From contig REDU01000072.1 in assembly GCA_007693335.1 (NCBI GenBank), positions 23,860-87,859 of the forward strand: a DNA stretch of 64,000 bases. Direction: 5' to 3'. Origin of the DNA: Ilumatobacter sp. Lineage in GTDB: Bacteria > Actinomycetota > Acidimicrobiia > Acidimicrobiales > Ilumatobacteraceae. How positions within the stretch are numbered: the first letter of the stretch is position 1; every line of letters starts with the position of its first letter. The notes under the pieces were generated by a model. The model searched no databases. It was not told where the DNA came from and saw only the letters and a list, made by a program, of their open reading frames with translations. Below are positions 16,869 through 25,448 of the stretch, piece after piece. Position numbers and translations under genes: made by a program.

Positions 16869-18457
16869 CAGCGACTCCTCGCCTGGCCGCCATGCGTCTG
16901 GCGGAGGTCTTTCTTCAGCACCTTGCCACTCGGGTTCCGAGGGAGGGCATCGACGATCACCAACCGCTCGGGCAGCTTGTACCTGGCCAGGCGCTCCGAC
17001 GTGAGGTGAGCGGTCATCTCCTCGAAGGTGATGGAGTGGTCGGCAGCGCACACCACCACGGCACACGCCTGCTCGCCGCTGTCGGGATCGGGTACGCCGA
17101 TGACCGCGGCGTCGGCGATCGCCGGGTGGGCGTACAGCAGGTCCTCGATCTCCTTCGCGGAGATGTTCTCGCCCTTGCGGATGATGATGTCCTTGAGGCG
17201 GCCGGTGATGCTCACCCAACCACCATCGTCGATCACGCCCAGGTCCCCGGTACGGAACCAACCGTCGTCGGTGAACGCCTCGGCGTCGAGCGAGCGGTCG
17301 AGGTACCCGAGACACACCTGAGGCCCACTCACCTGCAACTCGCCCTCCTCACCGGCACCGAGCACGGCTCCGTCGAGCACGACCCGAACCGACACGTCGG
17401 GACACGGACGCCCGTCGGTGCGTGCCTTCTTGTCGTCGGGATCGTCGATGTGCACCATCGTGTTGATCGGGCTCTCGGTCATCCCCCAGCCACCGATCAA
17501 CGGGGCGCCGAACGCCTCGAGCATCTCGTGATGCAGGCTCACCGGTTTCGGGGCGCCGCCCCCGTTGAAGATCCGGACGTCGGGCATCAGCTGTTCACCG
17601 GGGGGCAAGGCCCGCTGCGCCGCCAGGTAGGCCAGCCAGAACACCGTGCCCGCGCCGGCGCAGGTGCACCCCTGCCGGCCGAGCCAGTGTGGCGTGGCCG
17701 CCGGATCGAAGACCTCGACCATCAACAGGCGGACGCCGGTCTGCAACGCGTTGAAGAGCCACACCATCCCGCCGACGTGGGTGATCGGGAACACGACGGC
17801 CGCTCTGTCGTCGGGTCCGACCTGCATGCTCCACTGCATCCCGGCGTTGGCGGCGGCGAGCGAGTGGTCGGAGTGGCGCGCACCCTTGGGATCAGCGGTG
17901 GTGCCCGAGCTGTAGAACAGCCACCGAACCTCGTCGGGGCCCGACGCACGGTACGGCGGCAGGGTCGCCGGATCGCCCTCGGGGAGCGCCGGGTCGGCCA
18001 CCACCACCTCGACGCCGGTGGACGAGCCGGCGGCCACCTCCTCGGCCATCGCCGCGTAGTCGAAACCGCGGAAGGTGCCGGGCACGATCAGCAGCCGGCA
18101 CCGGCTCTCAGAGACGATGAACGACACCTCACGCGTGCGATAGATCGGGAGGATCGGGTTCTGCACGGCGCCGAGGCGCGCCAACGCGCCGCTGAGCACG
18201 AGGGCCTCGAAGCGCGACGGCAGGATCCACGACACCAACGTGCCCTCGCTGACACCGAGGGCGAACAGTCCGGCCGCGGCTCGTTCACACGCCGCCCGGT
18301 ACTCGGCGTGGGTGAGCAACCGATCGGCTTCGTCGATGGCCATGACCGCGTCGGGTGTGAGCGATGCCCTGGCCTCGACCATCTCCCACAGCGTGAGGCC
18401 GGCCACGTCGATCACGTCGGGCGACCGGGAGACGACTCCGTCGTTCAGCGCGTCCAT
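16868..18457 (-). CDS. AMP-forming acyl-CoA ligase (class I adenylate-forming)
   Basis: A 529-residue ligase with the P-loop YSSGTTADPKGARHS, the A5 motif GGWGMTES, the A7 motif WFRTGDLG, GRLKDIIIRKGENIS, and the catalytic Lys in PRNPSGKVLKKDL near the C-terminus. It activates a carboxylic acid to the AMP ester and then the CoA thioester. It overlaps the second ligase gene by 13 bp. Two adjacent ligases suggest two carboxylates enter the pathway or are reactivated within it. Chain-length or ring specificity cannot be read by eye. Confidence 0.9.
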   Translation of the reverse strand: MDALNDGVVSRSPDVIDVAGLTLWEMVEARASLTPDAVMAIDEADRLLTHAEYRAACERAAAGLFALGVSEGTLVSWILPSRFEALVLSGALARLGAVQNPILPIYRTREVSFIVSESRCRLLIVPGTFRGFDYAAMAEEVAAGSSTGVEVVVADPALPEGDPATLPPYRASGPDEVRWLFYSSGTTADPKGARHSDHSLAAANAGMQWSMQVGPDDRAAVVFPITHVGGMVWLFNALQTGVRLLMVEVFDPAATPHWLGRQGCTCAGAGTVFWLAYLAAQRALPPGEQLMPDVRIFNGGGAPKPVSLHHEMLEAFGAPLIGGWGMTESPINTMVHIDDPDDKKARTDGRPCPDVSVRVVLDGAVLGAGEEGELQVSGPQVCLGYLDRSLDAEAFTDDGWFRTGDLGVIDDGGWVSITGRLKDIIIRKGENISAKEIEDLLYAHPAIADAAVIGVPDPDSGEQACAVVVCAADHSITFEEMTAHLTSERLARYKLPERLVIVDALPRNPSGKVLKKDLRQTHGGQARSR

Positions 18458-19932
18458 CGTCGGGCCTCCTCATCAGCTCGGGATTGCAATGCCTTCTTGT
18501 CGATCTTGCCGATCGGGGTGACCGGGAGCTCGTCGACGACCACGAGCACATCGGGCGCCTTGTAGTCGGCGAGATGACCCTTGACGAAGGCTCGCACGTC
18601 GTGGAGGTCGAGCGAGGATCCGGGGGAGGCGACTGCGAAGAGCACGCCGATCTCGCCGAGCCGGTCGTCGACGTCGGCGCCCACCACCGCTCCGGCCAGT
18701 ACGCCGTCGTGCGCGCCGAGGCAGTTCTCGACCTCGATCGGGTACACGTTGTACCCGCCGCGGATGTACATCTCGGACTCTCGCCCGGTGAGGCGGAGGT
18801 TGCCGTCGTCGCCCAGCCAGCCCAGGTCGCCGGTGTCGAGCCACCCGTCGGGGGTGATCGCCGCGGCGGTGCGCTCGGGGTCGTTCCAGTAGCCGCGCAT
18901 CATCGCCCGTGAGCGGAGCTGCACCCGGCCGACGTGGTCGGGACCGGTATCGGCGATGACGGTCCGGTCGGGGGCCACGAGACGGAGCTCCACGTCGCCG
19001 TTCGGACGCCCGACGGTGGTGCAGATCGTGGTGATGTCGTCGTCGACCCGGGTGCCGGTGGCCAGGCACGATTCGGTGCTGGCGTATCGGACCACCACCG
19101 GGCAGCCGAGCCGTTCGCGCATCTCGGCGACCAGCTCGGCCGGGACGCGTGCTGCGCCGGTGCCGGCGAGACGAAGCGCCGAGAGGTCGGCGTGGTCGAG
19201 CTCGGGGAGATCGAGCAGCATCCGGTACTGCGTGGGGACGCCCTGGCAGACCGTGACCCCTTCGGACACCAGGAGATCGAGGGTGGCCTCGGGCGTCCAC
19301 GGCGTGGGGGTGATGACGGTGGTGACCACGTTCGCGAGCTCGTCCCACACCCTCGTCATGGCACCCACATGGGCGAACGGGAGGGGCGACAGCCGACGAT
19401 CGCCCGGCTGGCTCAGCGGCGCTCCACCGAGCGCCATCGAGCGGAGACAGTGGTGGTCGAACCATGCACCCTTCGGTACCCCGGTGGTGCCGCCGGTCCA
19501 CACGATGGCCACGGGGTCGGTGCCGGCATGCGCGACGTGTCGTCGCCGCGGGTCACCGGACGCGAACTCCGGGAGCGGTCCGTCGAACACGTACGTCGGG
19601 CAGGTCAGGGCGTGGATGTGCTCGACCTCGGCAGTACCGAGGCGGGGGTTCACACCGGTGGCCACGGCGCCGGCGCGCAGCACGGCCTGATAGGCGATGG
19701 CATAGTCGATGCCGCTCGGAAGCCGGATCGACACCACGTCACCCGGCTCGACACCCTCGTCGATCAGATGCTGCGCCAGGCCGTCGGCCGCAGCGGCCCA
19801 CTCGACGAACGTGATCGACCGGCGCTCGGGTGAACGCTCGATGAAGGCCTCGACGTCGGGAGCACGCTCGATCACCTCGTCGAACAGGTCGAGCACGGTG
19901 TCGAACTCGCCCACGATGGCGTCGTCGCTCAC
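18445..19932 (-). CDS. AMP-forming acyl-CoA ligase, first gene of the operon
   Basis: A 495-residue adenylate-forming enzyme: TGGTTGVPKGAWFDHH, RYASTES, GWLDTGDLG, RESEMYIRGGYNVYPIE and the C-terminal TPIGKIDKKAL with the catalytic Lys. The GTG start at 19932 is preceded by GAGGGG at good spacing. A TACAAT box (19960-19955 on the minus strand) lies inside cluster operator 3, so a bound repressor would block this promoter directly. It leads an eight-gene operon that contains the TetR gene. Substrate unknown. Confidence 0.9.
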   Translation of the reverse strand: MSDDAIVGEFDTVLDLFDEVIERAPDVEAFIERSPERRSITFVEWAAAADGLAQHLIDEGVEPGDVVSIRLPSGIDYAIAYQAVLRAGAVATGVNPRLGTAEVEHIHALTCPTYVFDGPLPEFASGDPRRRHVAHAGTDPVAIVWTGGTTGVPKGAWFDHHCLRSMALGGAPLSQPGDRRLSPLPFAHVGAMTRVWDELANVVTTVITPTPWTPEATLDLLVSEGVTVCQGVPTQYRMLLDLPELDHADLSALRLAGTGAARVPAELVAEMRERLGCPVVVRYASTESCLATGTRVDDDITTICTTVGRPNGDVELRLVAPDRTVIADTGPDHVGRVQLRSRAMMRGYWNDPERTAAAITPDGWLDTGDLGWLGDDGNLRLTGRESEMYIRGGYNVYPIEVENCLGAHDGVLAGAVVGADVDDRLGEIGVLFAVASPGSSLDLHDVRAFVKGHLADYKAPDVLVVVDELPVTPIGKIDKKALQSRADEEARRWTR

Positions 19933-19950
19933 GGGTGACCCCTCATGGTT

Positions 19951-19967
19951 TCTGATTGTACGTCAGA
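19951..19967. promoter_or_regulatory. Cluster operator 3
   Basis: TCTGATTGTACGTCAGA between the divergent ligase (19932, minus) and SDR (20033, plus). The minus-strand -10 candidate TACAAT falls within the site. It is expected to control the operon that encodes the TetR protein. Confidence 0.75.
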
Positions 19968-20032
19968 TTTGTCGTGCGCCGCTTCCTCCGCTGCGGTTAC
20001 GATCGCCGTCGGTTCGATCAGAGGGGCACGTA

Positions 20033-20851
20033 ATGGCGCACGACATGCTGGACAAGATGCGACTCGACGGCAAGGTCGCCGTCATCACCGGGGCTGCGAG
20101 CGGGATCGGAGCCGCAACCGCCGAGCTCTTCGCTGCAGCGGGGGCACGGGTCGTGGGTGGCGACATCAACGACGACGGCCTGGCCGCCACGAAGGCCCGC
20201 GTCGAGGACCAGGGCGGCGAGTGTGCCGTCCGCCGGTGCAACGTCACGGTCCGCTCCGACGTGGCAGGCCTCGTCGATGCGGCGCTCGAGCAGTTCGGCC
20301 AGGTCGACGTGATGTGCAACATCGCCGGCACGATGTTCCCCGGACGCATCGAGGACCTGACCGACGAAGAGTTCGACACAGGTGTCGACCTGAACCTCAA
20401 GGGTGTGCTGTACGGGTGCCAGGAGGCCATCAGGGCCATGAGGTCGGGCGACGGCACACCGAGCGGTGGTTCGATCATCAACGTGTCGTCGGGCGCGATC
20501 GACCGTCCGTATCCAGGTATCGGGCTGTACGCCCTCACCAAGGCGGCAGTGACCATGCTGACGATGACCCTGGCCATCGAGGCCGGCGAGTACGGCATCC
20601 GGGTCAACGCGATCGCCCCCGGAGCCACCATCACGCCGTTCACCACCTGGCGCCTCCACAACGCCGACGGCAGCATCGATCAGGAGGCCTACGACGCGTT
20701 CATCGAGGAGATGAAGGGCATGTCACCCCTCGGCATCACCGGCGACCCGATCGACCAGGCGTACATGATGCTGTACCTCGCCTCCGATGCCGCTCGCTAC
20801 GTCACCGGCGGCATTCACCGCGCGAACGGCGGCCAGACGATGGTGTGGTGA
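20033..20851 (+). CDS. Short-chain dehydrogenase/reductase
   Basis: A 272-residue classical SDR: TGAASGIGAATAELF, the GGDIND acidic residue for NAD, Ser in NVSSGAID and Tyr/Lys in YALTK. The ATG at 20033 was chosen because MRLDGKVAVITG begins the family homology; the frame is open further upstream into the divergent promoter. A weak GAGGGGCA precedes it. The stop codon lies inside a 14-bp tandem duplication. The gene is a single-gene unit facing the ligase at 20872 tail to tail. Confidence 0.88.
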   Translation: MAHDMLDKMRLDGKVAVITGAASGIGAATAELFAAAGARVVGGDINDDGLAATKARVEDQGGECAVRRCNVTVRSDVAGLVDAALEQFGQVDVMCNIAGTMFPGRIEDLTDEEFDTGVDLNLKGVLYGCQEAIRAMRSGDGTPSGGSIINVSSGAIDRPYPGIGLYALTKAAVTMLTMTLAIEAGEYGIRVNAIAPGATITPFTTWRLHNADGSIDQEAYDAFIEEMKGMSPLGITGDPIDQAYMMLYLASDAARYVTGGIHRANGGQTMVW

Positions 20852-20867
20852 GGATGGTGTGGTGAGG
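20840..20867. repeat. 14-bp tandem duplication over a stop codon
   Basis: ATGGTGTGGTGAGG occurs twice head to tail. The first copy holds the last codons and TGA of the SDR gene, and the second lies in the 20-bp space before the convergent ligase gene. It looks like a slippage duplication without a coding effect. Confidence 0.8.
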
Positions 20868-20871
20868 ACCG

Positions 20872-22467
20872 TCAGCTTCGGGCCGTCGAGCGCAGCTCGA
20901 ACTTGAGCACCTTGCCGCTGGCGTTGGTGGGCAACGTGTCGACCACGTGCACTGCTCGCGGCACCTTGTAGTTGGCCATCCGCTCGCGACACCAGGCGAT
21001 CAGCTCGTCGGGATCGATGTGTGCCTCCGCGCGGGGAACCACGAAGGCGTGCCCGACCTCCCCCATGCGTTCGTCGGGCACACCGACCACAGCGACCTGT
21101 GCGGTCGATGGATGGCCCAGCAGCGTGTTCTCGATCTCGGCTGGATAGGCGTTGAAGCCGCCCACGATGAACATGTCCTTCTTGCGGTCGGTGATGGCGA
21201 GGTACCCACGCTCGTCCATCACCCCGATGTCGCCGGTGTGCAACCATCCGTCGGCGTCGATCGCTTCGGCGGTGGCGACCGGGTCCTCGAAGTACCCGAG
21301 CATCACGTTGTACCCGCGACAGACGATCTCGCCGGGGGCACCGACGGGGACGTCGACGCCGCTGTCGTCCACCACGCGCACCTCGACGCCGGGGATCGCC
21401 CGGCCCGACGTCGAGGCGATGGTCTCGGGATCGTCGTCGGGACGGCAGATGCTGATGGTGCCGGTCGACTCCGTGAGTCCGTACGCCGTGACGATGGTGT
21501 CGAAGGTCAACTCGTTGCGCATGCGCAGGATCATCTCGACGGGCACCGCGGCGGCGCCCGTGACGGCGAGCCGCAGCGACGAGAGGTCGTGCAGGTGCCG
21601 GTCCGGGTGGTCGAGGATCGAGAGGTAGAGCGTGGGGGGACCGGGGAGCATCGTGATCCGCTCGGCCTCGACACGGTTCAGCACCGCCGCCACATCGAAG
21701 ACAGGTTCGGGGATCATCGTCGCGCCCCGCAGCAGGCTGGCGAGGATGCCCGCCTTGTACCCGAACGTGTGGAAGAACGGGTTCACGATGAGGTATCGGT
21801 CGCCGGCCCGGAGACCCACGGTGCTCCCCCACGTCTCGAACACCCGCATGTTCTGGGCGTGCGACGTCATGACCCCTTTGGGTCGTCCGGTGGTGCCGGA
21901 GGTGAAGATGATGTCGGTGACGTCGCTCGGGCTCGCCACCGCGATCCGTTCGTCGAGCATCTCTTGCGAGACACCCTCACCGCCGGCCAGGAAGTCGGCC
22001 CAGGACTGAGTGCCCGCCACCGCATCGCCGCGCAGCACCACGGTACGTTCGAGGTGCTCGAGTTCGGTGCCCGACGACGCGAGTGAGCCCACGTAGTCGT
22101 TCCCCAGGAATCCGTGCACCGTGAACAGCAGCCGGGCGCCGCTGCGTTCGAGCACGTAGGCCGCCTCGGGTCCCTTGAACCTCGTGTTCATCGGCACCAC
22201 CACGCCACCGGCGGCGATCGCGCCCAGGGCCGCCAGGATCCACTCGTTGAGGTTCGGTGCCCAGATCCCCACCCGATCGCCAGGCGTCACCCCGGCAGCG
22301 ATGAACGCCCGGGCGGCCTCGTCGACGCGTCGCGAGAGCTCCACGAAACTCCACCGCACCTCGCCGTCGACCACCGCTTCGGCGTCACCGAACCGCTCCG
22401 CGGCGCCGCGGACCATGTTGGGGATGGTGCCGAACGTCAGGTCGGGGCGGTCGATGTCGTCGGGCAC
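20872..22467 (-). CDS. AMP-forming acyl-CoA ligase (FadD3-like)
   Basis: A 531-residue ligase: FTSGTTGRPKGVMTSHAQ, TAYGLTESTG, GWLHTGDIG, RKKDMFIVGGFNAYPAEIE and NASGKVLKFELR with the catalytic Lys. The pattern is closest to the FadD3 group, which activates the steroid ring C/D remnant HIP; this is a resemblance and not proof. The GTG start at 22467 lies 13 bp after the stop of the amidohydrolase gene, whereas the longer frame would overlap that gene. The two are probably transcribed together from the promoter near 23700. Confidence 0.88.
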   Translation of the reverse strand: MPDDIDRPDLTFGTIPNMVRGAAERFGDAEAVVDGEVRWSFVELSRRVDEAARAFIAAGVTPGDRVGIWAPNLNEWILAALGAIAAGGVVVPMNTRFKGPEAAYVLERSGARLLFTVHGFLGNDYVGSLASSGTELEHLERTVVLRGDAVAGTQSWADFLAGGEGVSQEMLDERIAVASPSDVTDIIFTSGTTGRPKGVMTSHAQNMRVFETWGSTVGLRAGDRYLIVNPFFHTFGYKAGILASLLRGATMIPEPVFDVAAVLNRVEAERITMLPGPPTLYLSILDHPDRHLHDLSSLRLAVTGAAAVPVEMILRMRNELTFDTIVTAYGLTESTGTISICRPDDDPETIASTSGRAIPGVEVRVVDDSGVDVPVGAPGEIVCRGYNVMLGYFEDPVATAEAIDADGWLHTGDIGVMDERGYLAITDRKKDMFIVGGFNAYPAEIENTLLGHPSTAQVAVVGVPDERMGEVGHAFVVPRAEAHIDPDELIAWCRERMANYKVPRAVHVVDTLPTNASGKVLKFELRSTARS

Positions 22468-22480
22468 CGAGCTCGCCCCG

Positions 22481-23689
22481 TCAGCTGAAGCCGTCGAGGT
22501 GCAGCATCGTGATGGCGTTGCCGCGCAGCACCTTGTGCACGATGTCGTCGGGCAGGTCGGCAGTCTGCTTGCGAGCGAGCTCGACGGTGAGCGGCCAGGT
22601 GGAGTCCGAGTGCGGGTAGTCGGTCTCGTACGTGACGTTGTCGACGCCGATCTGCTCGATCGAGCGCAACCCGTGGGCATCGTCGAAGAAGCAGCCGTAC
22701 ATGTGCCGGCGGAACAGATCCGACGGCGGTTCGAGCACCTTGTCGGCCACGCCACCCCAGCCGCGGTTCTCGTGCCACACCGCGTCGGCCCGTTCGAGGA
22801 TGTAGGGGATCCAGCCGATCTGGCCCTCGCTGTAGGCCACCTTGAGATCGGTGTGACGCGTGAACACCCCGCTCATCAACCAGTCGACCATGCTGAACGC
22901 GCAGTTGGCGAACGTGAGCGTGGAACCCACTGCGGCGGGGGCGTCGGGTGACGTCGACGGCATCTTCGACCCCGAGCCGATGTGCATGTTGATGGTCGTC
23001 TTCGTCTCGTTGCACGCCTCGAAGAACGGCTCCCAGTAGCCGTCGGCATCGTGGATGCTGGGGAGCCCGAGATTGGGTGGGATCTCGCTGAAGCAGACGG
23101 CATGGACGCCGCGTTCGGCGTTGCGGCGGACCTCGGCCGCCGCGGCGACCGGATCCCAGAGGGGCACGATGATGAGCGGGATGAGGCGGCCGCCGGACTC
23201 ACCGCACCATTCGTCGACCATCCAGTCGTTGTAGGCCTGCACGCACAGCAGGGCGAGTTCCCTGTCGCTCGCCTCGGTGAACGTCTGACCACAGAAGCGC
23301 GGGAAGGTCGGGAAGCACAGCGACGCCTCGACGCCGTTGACGTCCATGTCCTCGAGTCGCTCCGGCACCGACCACGAGCCCTTGCGCATGTCGTCGTAGG
23401 TGACGCCCTTCAGCGTCACCTGATCGCGGTCGAACCCGACGGCCGAGTCGAGGCGGGTCAGGGGTCGGCGGAGGTCTTCGTAGAACCACCAGTCGACCAG
23501 ATCCCCGGGATCGCCCGGATCTCCGGGGATCGCGACGAACTTGCCGCCGATGAACGACATCTCCTTCACCGGAGCGCGCACGATGCGCGGACCGACGTCG
23601 TGGTATTTCGCCGGGAGGCGATCCATCCAGACTCCGGCCGGCTCGATCACATGGTCGTCGACTGAGATGATCTTCGGCAGCTCTCGCAT
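22481..23689 (-). CDS. COG2159 metal-dependent amidohydrolase (paralogue 2)
   Basis: A 402-residue Amidohydro_2 protein, closely similar to the one at 10114 over its whole length (same SVDDHV, FPTFPRFCGQTF, WMVDEWCGESGGRLIPL and YETDYPHSDSTWP). Metal-ligand candidates are DDH, His in INMHIGSGS and Asp in YETDYPH. The ATG at 23689 has TACTCT six bases upstream and no ribosome site, which indicates a leaderless transcript; the longer frame would run through the operator. Two such enzymes in one pathway may act on different ring or keto intermediates. Confidence 0.88.
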   Translation of the reverse strand: MRELPKIISVDDHVIEPAGVWMDRLPAKYHDVGPRIVRAPVKEMSFIGGKFVAIPGDPGDPGDLVDWWFYEDLRRPLTRLDSAVGFDRDQVTLKGVTYDDMRKGSWSVPERLEDMDVNGVEASLCFPTFPRFCGQTFTEASDRELALLCVQAYNDWMVDEWCGESGGRLIPLIIVPLWDPVAAAAEVRRNAERGVHAVCFSEIPPNLGLPSIHDADGYWEPFFEACNETKTTINMHIGSGSKMPSTSPDAPAAVGSTLTFANCAFSMVDWLMSGVFTRHTDLKVAYSEGQIGWIPYILERADAVWHENRGWGGVADKVLEPPSDLFRRHMYGCFFDDAHGLRSIEQIGVDNVTYETDYPHSDSTWPLTVELARKQTADLPDDIVHKVLRGNAITMLHLDGFS

Positions 23690-23695
23690 CGCGAC

Positions 23696-23701
23696 AGAGT
23701 A
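23696..23701 (-). promoter_or_regulatory. -10 box TACTCT, leaderless start of the 23689 gene
   Basis: On the minus strand TACTCT is followed by six bases and then the ATG at 23689. Cluster operator 4 lies directly upstream, over the spacer and -35 region of this promoter. Confidence 0.6.
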
Positions 23702-23711
23702 GCATCCCGTT

Positions 23712-23728
23712 TCTGACAGTGCGTCAGA
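23712..23728. promoter_or_regulatory. Cluster operator 4
   Basis: TCTGACAGTGCGTCAGA, with perfect 6-bp arms around a 5-bp centre. It is located between the divergent amidohydrolase (23689, minus) and enoyl-CoA hydratase (23761, plus). Relative to the inferred leaderless start at 23689 it spans about -23 to -39, a position suited to repression. Confidence 0.78.
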
Positions 23729-23760
23729 TGTGCCGACAGCACCCGAGGGGGACACTCGAC

Positions 23761-24579
23761 ATGGAAGCAGCAACGACACCGGGCGAGGGGTTCGGCACCG
23801 ATCTGGAGTCCATCGACTACCGGGCCGACGGACCGGTCGCGTGGGTCACCCTCGATCGGCCCGACAAGATGAACGCCTTCGACGAACAGCTCACGACCGA
23901 GCTCCAGTCGGTGTGGAGGGCGCTCCGGTACGACGACTCGATCCGCGCCATCGTGCTCACGGGGGCGGGCGACCGCGCCTTCTGCACCGGCATCGACCGG
24001 AACTGGTCGGTCGACCAGCCGACGTCACAGTTCATGATGGACGACCCGGGCCTCCTGCTCGGACCGAAGACGGCCGACCTCTGGAAACCGGTGGTGGCCG
24101 CGGTGAACGGAATGGCATGCGGTGGGGCCTTCTACCTGCTCGGCGAGGTCGAGACCATCGTTGCCGCCGACCACGCCACGTTCTTCGACCCCCACACGAC
24201 GTACGGCATGGCGGCCAGTTTCGAGCCGATCCTGCTGTACGGGCAGCTCCCGTTCGGAGAGCTGTGCCGTCTGGCACTGATGGGCAACTCCGAACGCATG
24301 TCGGCCCAGCGAGCCCACGACATGGGCTTCGTCCAAGACGTGGTGCCCGCCGATCAGCTCCTCGACACGGCGGGGCGCATCGCCCACGCCATCGCCGCCC
24401 AACCAGCAGCCGCCGTGGAGGGCACGCTGCGCTCGCTGTGGGCGGCCAGGGAGATGGCTCGCGCCCAGGCGCTGGCGATGGCACCACACCTCGTCACGCT
24501 CGGCAACCAGCCCGACGCCCTGGCCGAAGGGCAGCAGGCGTTCACGAGCGGCGAACGTCCCACACCCGTGGTGCGCTGA
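23761..24579 (+). CDS. Enoyl-CoA hydratase/isomerase family protein
   Basis: A 272-residue crotonase-fold protein with DRAFCTGIDRNW and NGMACGGAFYLLGEVETIVAA as oxyanion-hole elements. The middle region (FFDPHTTYGMAASFEPILL) departs from the usual hydratase pattern; the position of the second catalytic Glu is not clear, so a hydrolase, lyase or isomerase activity is possible. The ATG at 23761 follows GAGGGGG; an earlier in-frame start would lie in the operator. It overlaps the next SDR gene by one base. Confidence 0.85.
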   Translation: MEAATTPGEGFGTDLESIDYRADGPVAWVTLDRPDKMNAFDEQLTTELQSVWRALRYDDSIRAIVLTGAGDRAFCTGIDRNWSVDQPTSQFMMDDPGLLLGPKTADLWKPVVAAVNGMACGGAFYLLGEVETIVAADHATFFDPHTTYGMAASFEPILLYGQLPFGELCRLALMGNSERMSAQRAHDMGFVQDVVPADQLLDTAGRIAHAIAAQPAAAVEGTLRSLWAAREMARAQALAMAPHLVTLGNQPDALAEGQQAFTSGERPTPVVR

Positions 24580-25418
24580 TGAGTGGAGCCCTCACCAACG
24601 GCGCGCCCGACGCCGACCGACCGCCGACCCTCACCCCCGACGCATTCCGTCTCGACGGACGTACTGCAGTGGTCACCGGCGCCGCACGAGGCCTCGGCGA
24701 GGCGATCGCACGATCCTTCGCCCAGTTCGGCGCGGAGCTGGCGATGTGCGACCGCAACGCCGACGGGCTGAGCACCGTGGCGGACGACCTGCGCAGCCAA
24801 GGTGTCGCGGTGACCACCGCCGTGCTCGACGTACGCGACGCCGACACCGTACGGGAGTGGATCGACGGTCTTCCGGGCGCCGTCTCGAACAAGCGGATCG
24901 ACGTGGTGGTGAACAACGCCGGTGGCACGTTCCACTCACCGTTCCTCGAAGTCAGCGACCGCGGCCGCCAGAGTCTGGTCGACGAGAACTTCACGAGCGT
25001 CGCGCTCGTCACGTCGGCGTGCGTCCCGCACATGACCGAGGGCGGCTCGATCATCAACGTCACCTCGGTCGAGGCGTACAGGGCGGCGCCGGGCTTCGCT
25101 GTGTACGGCGCCATGAAGGCCGCCGTCGAACACCTCACGCGCTCGCTGGCGCTCGAGCTGTCCGATCGTGGGATCAGGGTGAACTCACTCGCACCTGACG
25201 CGCTGCCCACCCCGGGCGACGCCGACCTGCTCGTGGGCGACGACGACTACGGCGCCAAGCTGGCCCTCGGGTGGGGTGCTCCCGACGACATCTGCGGGGC
25301 GGCAGTGTTCCTCGCCTCGTCCGCCTCGCGTTTCGTCACCGGCACCACGATCCACGTCGACGGCGGCAGCGATGCAGCCCGTGGCTGGCGCAAGACCCCC
25401 GCCGGCTGGTGGCCCTGA
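24579..25418 (+). CDS. Short-chain dehydrogenase/reductase
   Basis: A 279-residue SDR: TGAARGLGEAIARSF, the CDRNADG loop, NNAGGTFHSPF, Ser in VTSVEAYR and Tyr/Lys in YGAMK. The tail RFVTGTTIHVDGG is standard. Translation is coupled to the preceding gene (TGATG). The NNAGGTF motif resembles peroxisomal trans-2-enoyl-CoA and dienoyl reductases, but YxxxK is intact, so a hydroxyacyl dehydrogenase is the better guess. Confidence 0.88.
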   Translation: MSGALTNGAPDADRPPTLTPDAFRLDGRTAVVTGAARGLGEAIARSFAQFGAELAMCDRNADGLSTVADDLRSQGVAVTTAVLDVRDADTVREWIDGLPGAVSNKRIDVVVNNAGGTFHSPFLEVSDRGRQSLVDENFTSVALVTSACVPHMTEGGSIINVTSVEAYRAAPGFAVYGAMKAAVEHLTRSLALELSDRGIRVNSLAPDALPTPGDADLLVGDDDYGAKLALGWGAPDDICGAAVFLASSASRFVTGTTIHVDGGSDAARGWRKTPAGWWP

Positions 25419-25448
25419 GCAGTTCGACCAGGTGGCGTTGCGACCCGA

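Noticed and set aside
22481..23779. A longer amidohydrolase starting at 23779
   Set aside because: The extra 30 codons would read through the divergent operator; a -10 box exactly six bases before the ATG at 23689 and the paralogue's N-terminus support the short form.
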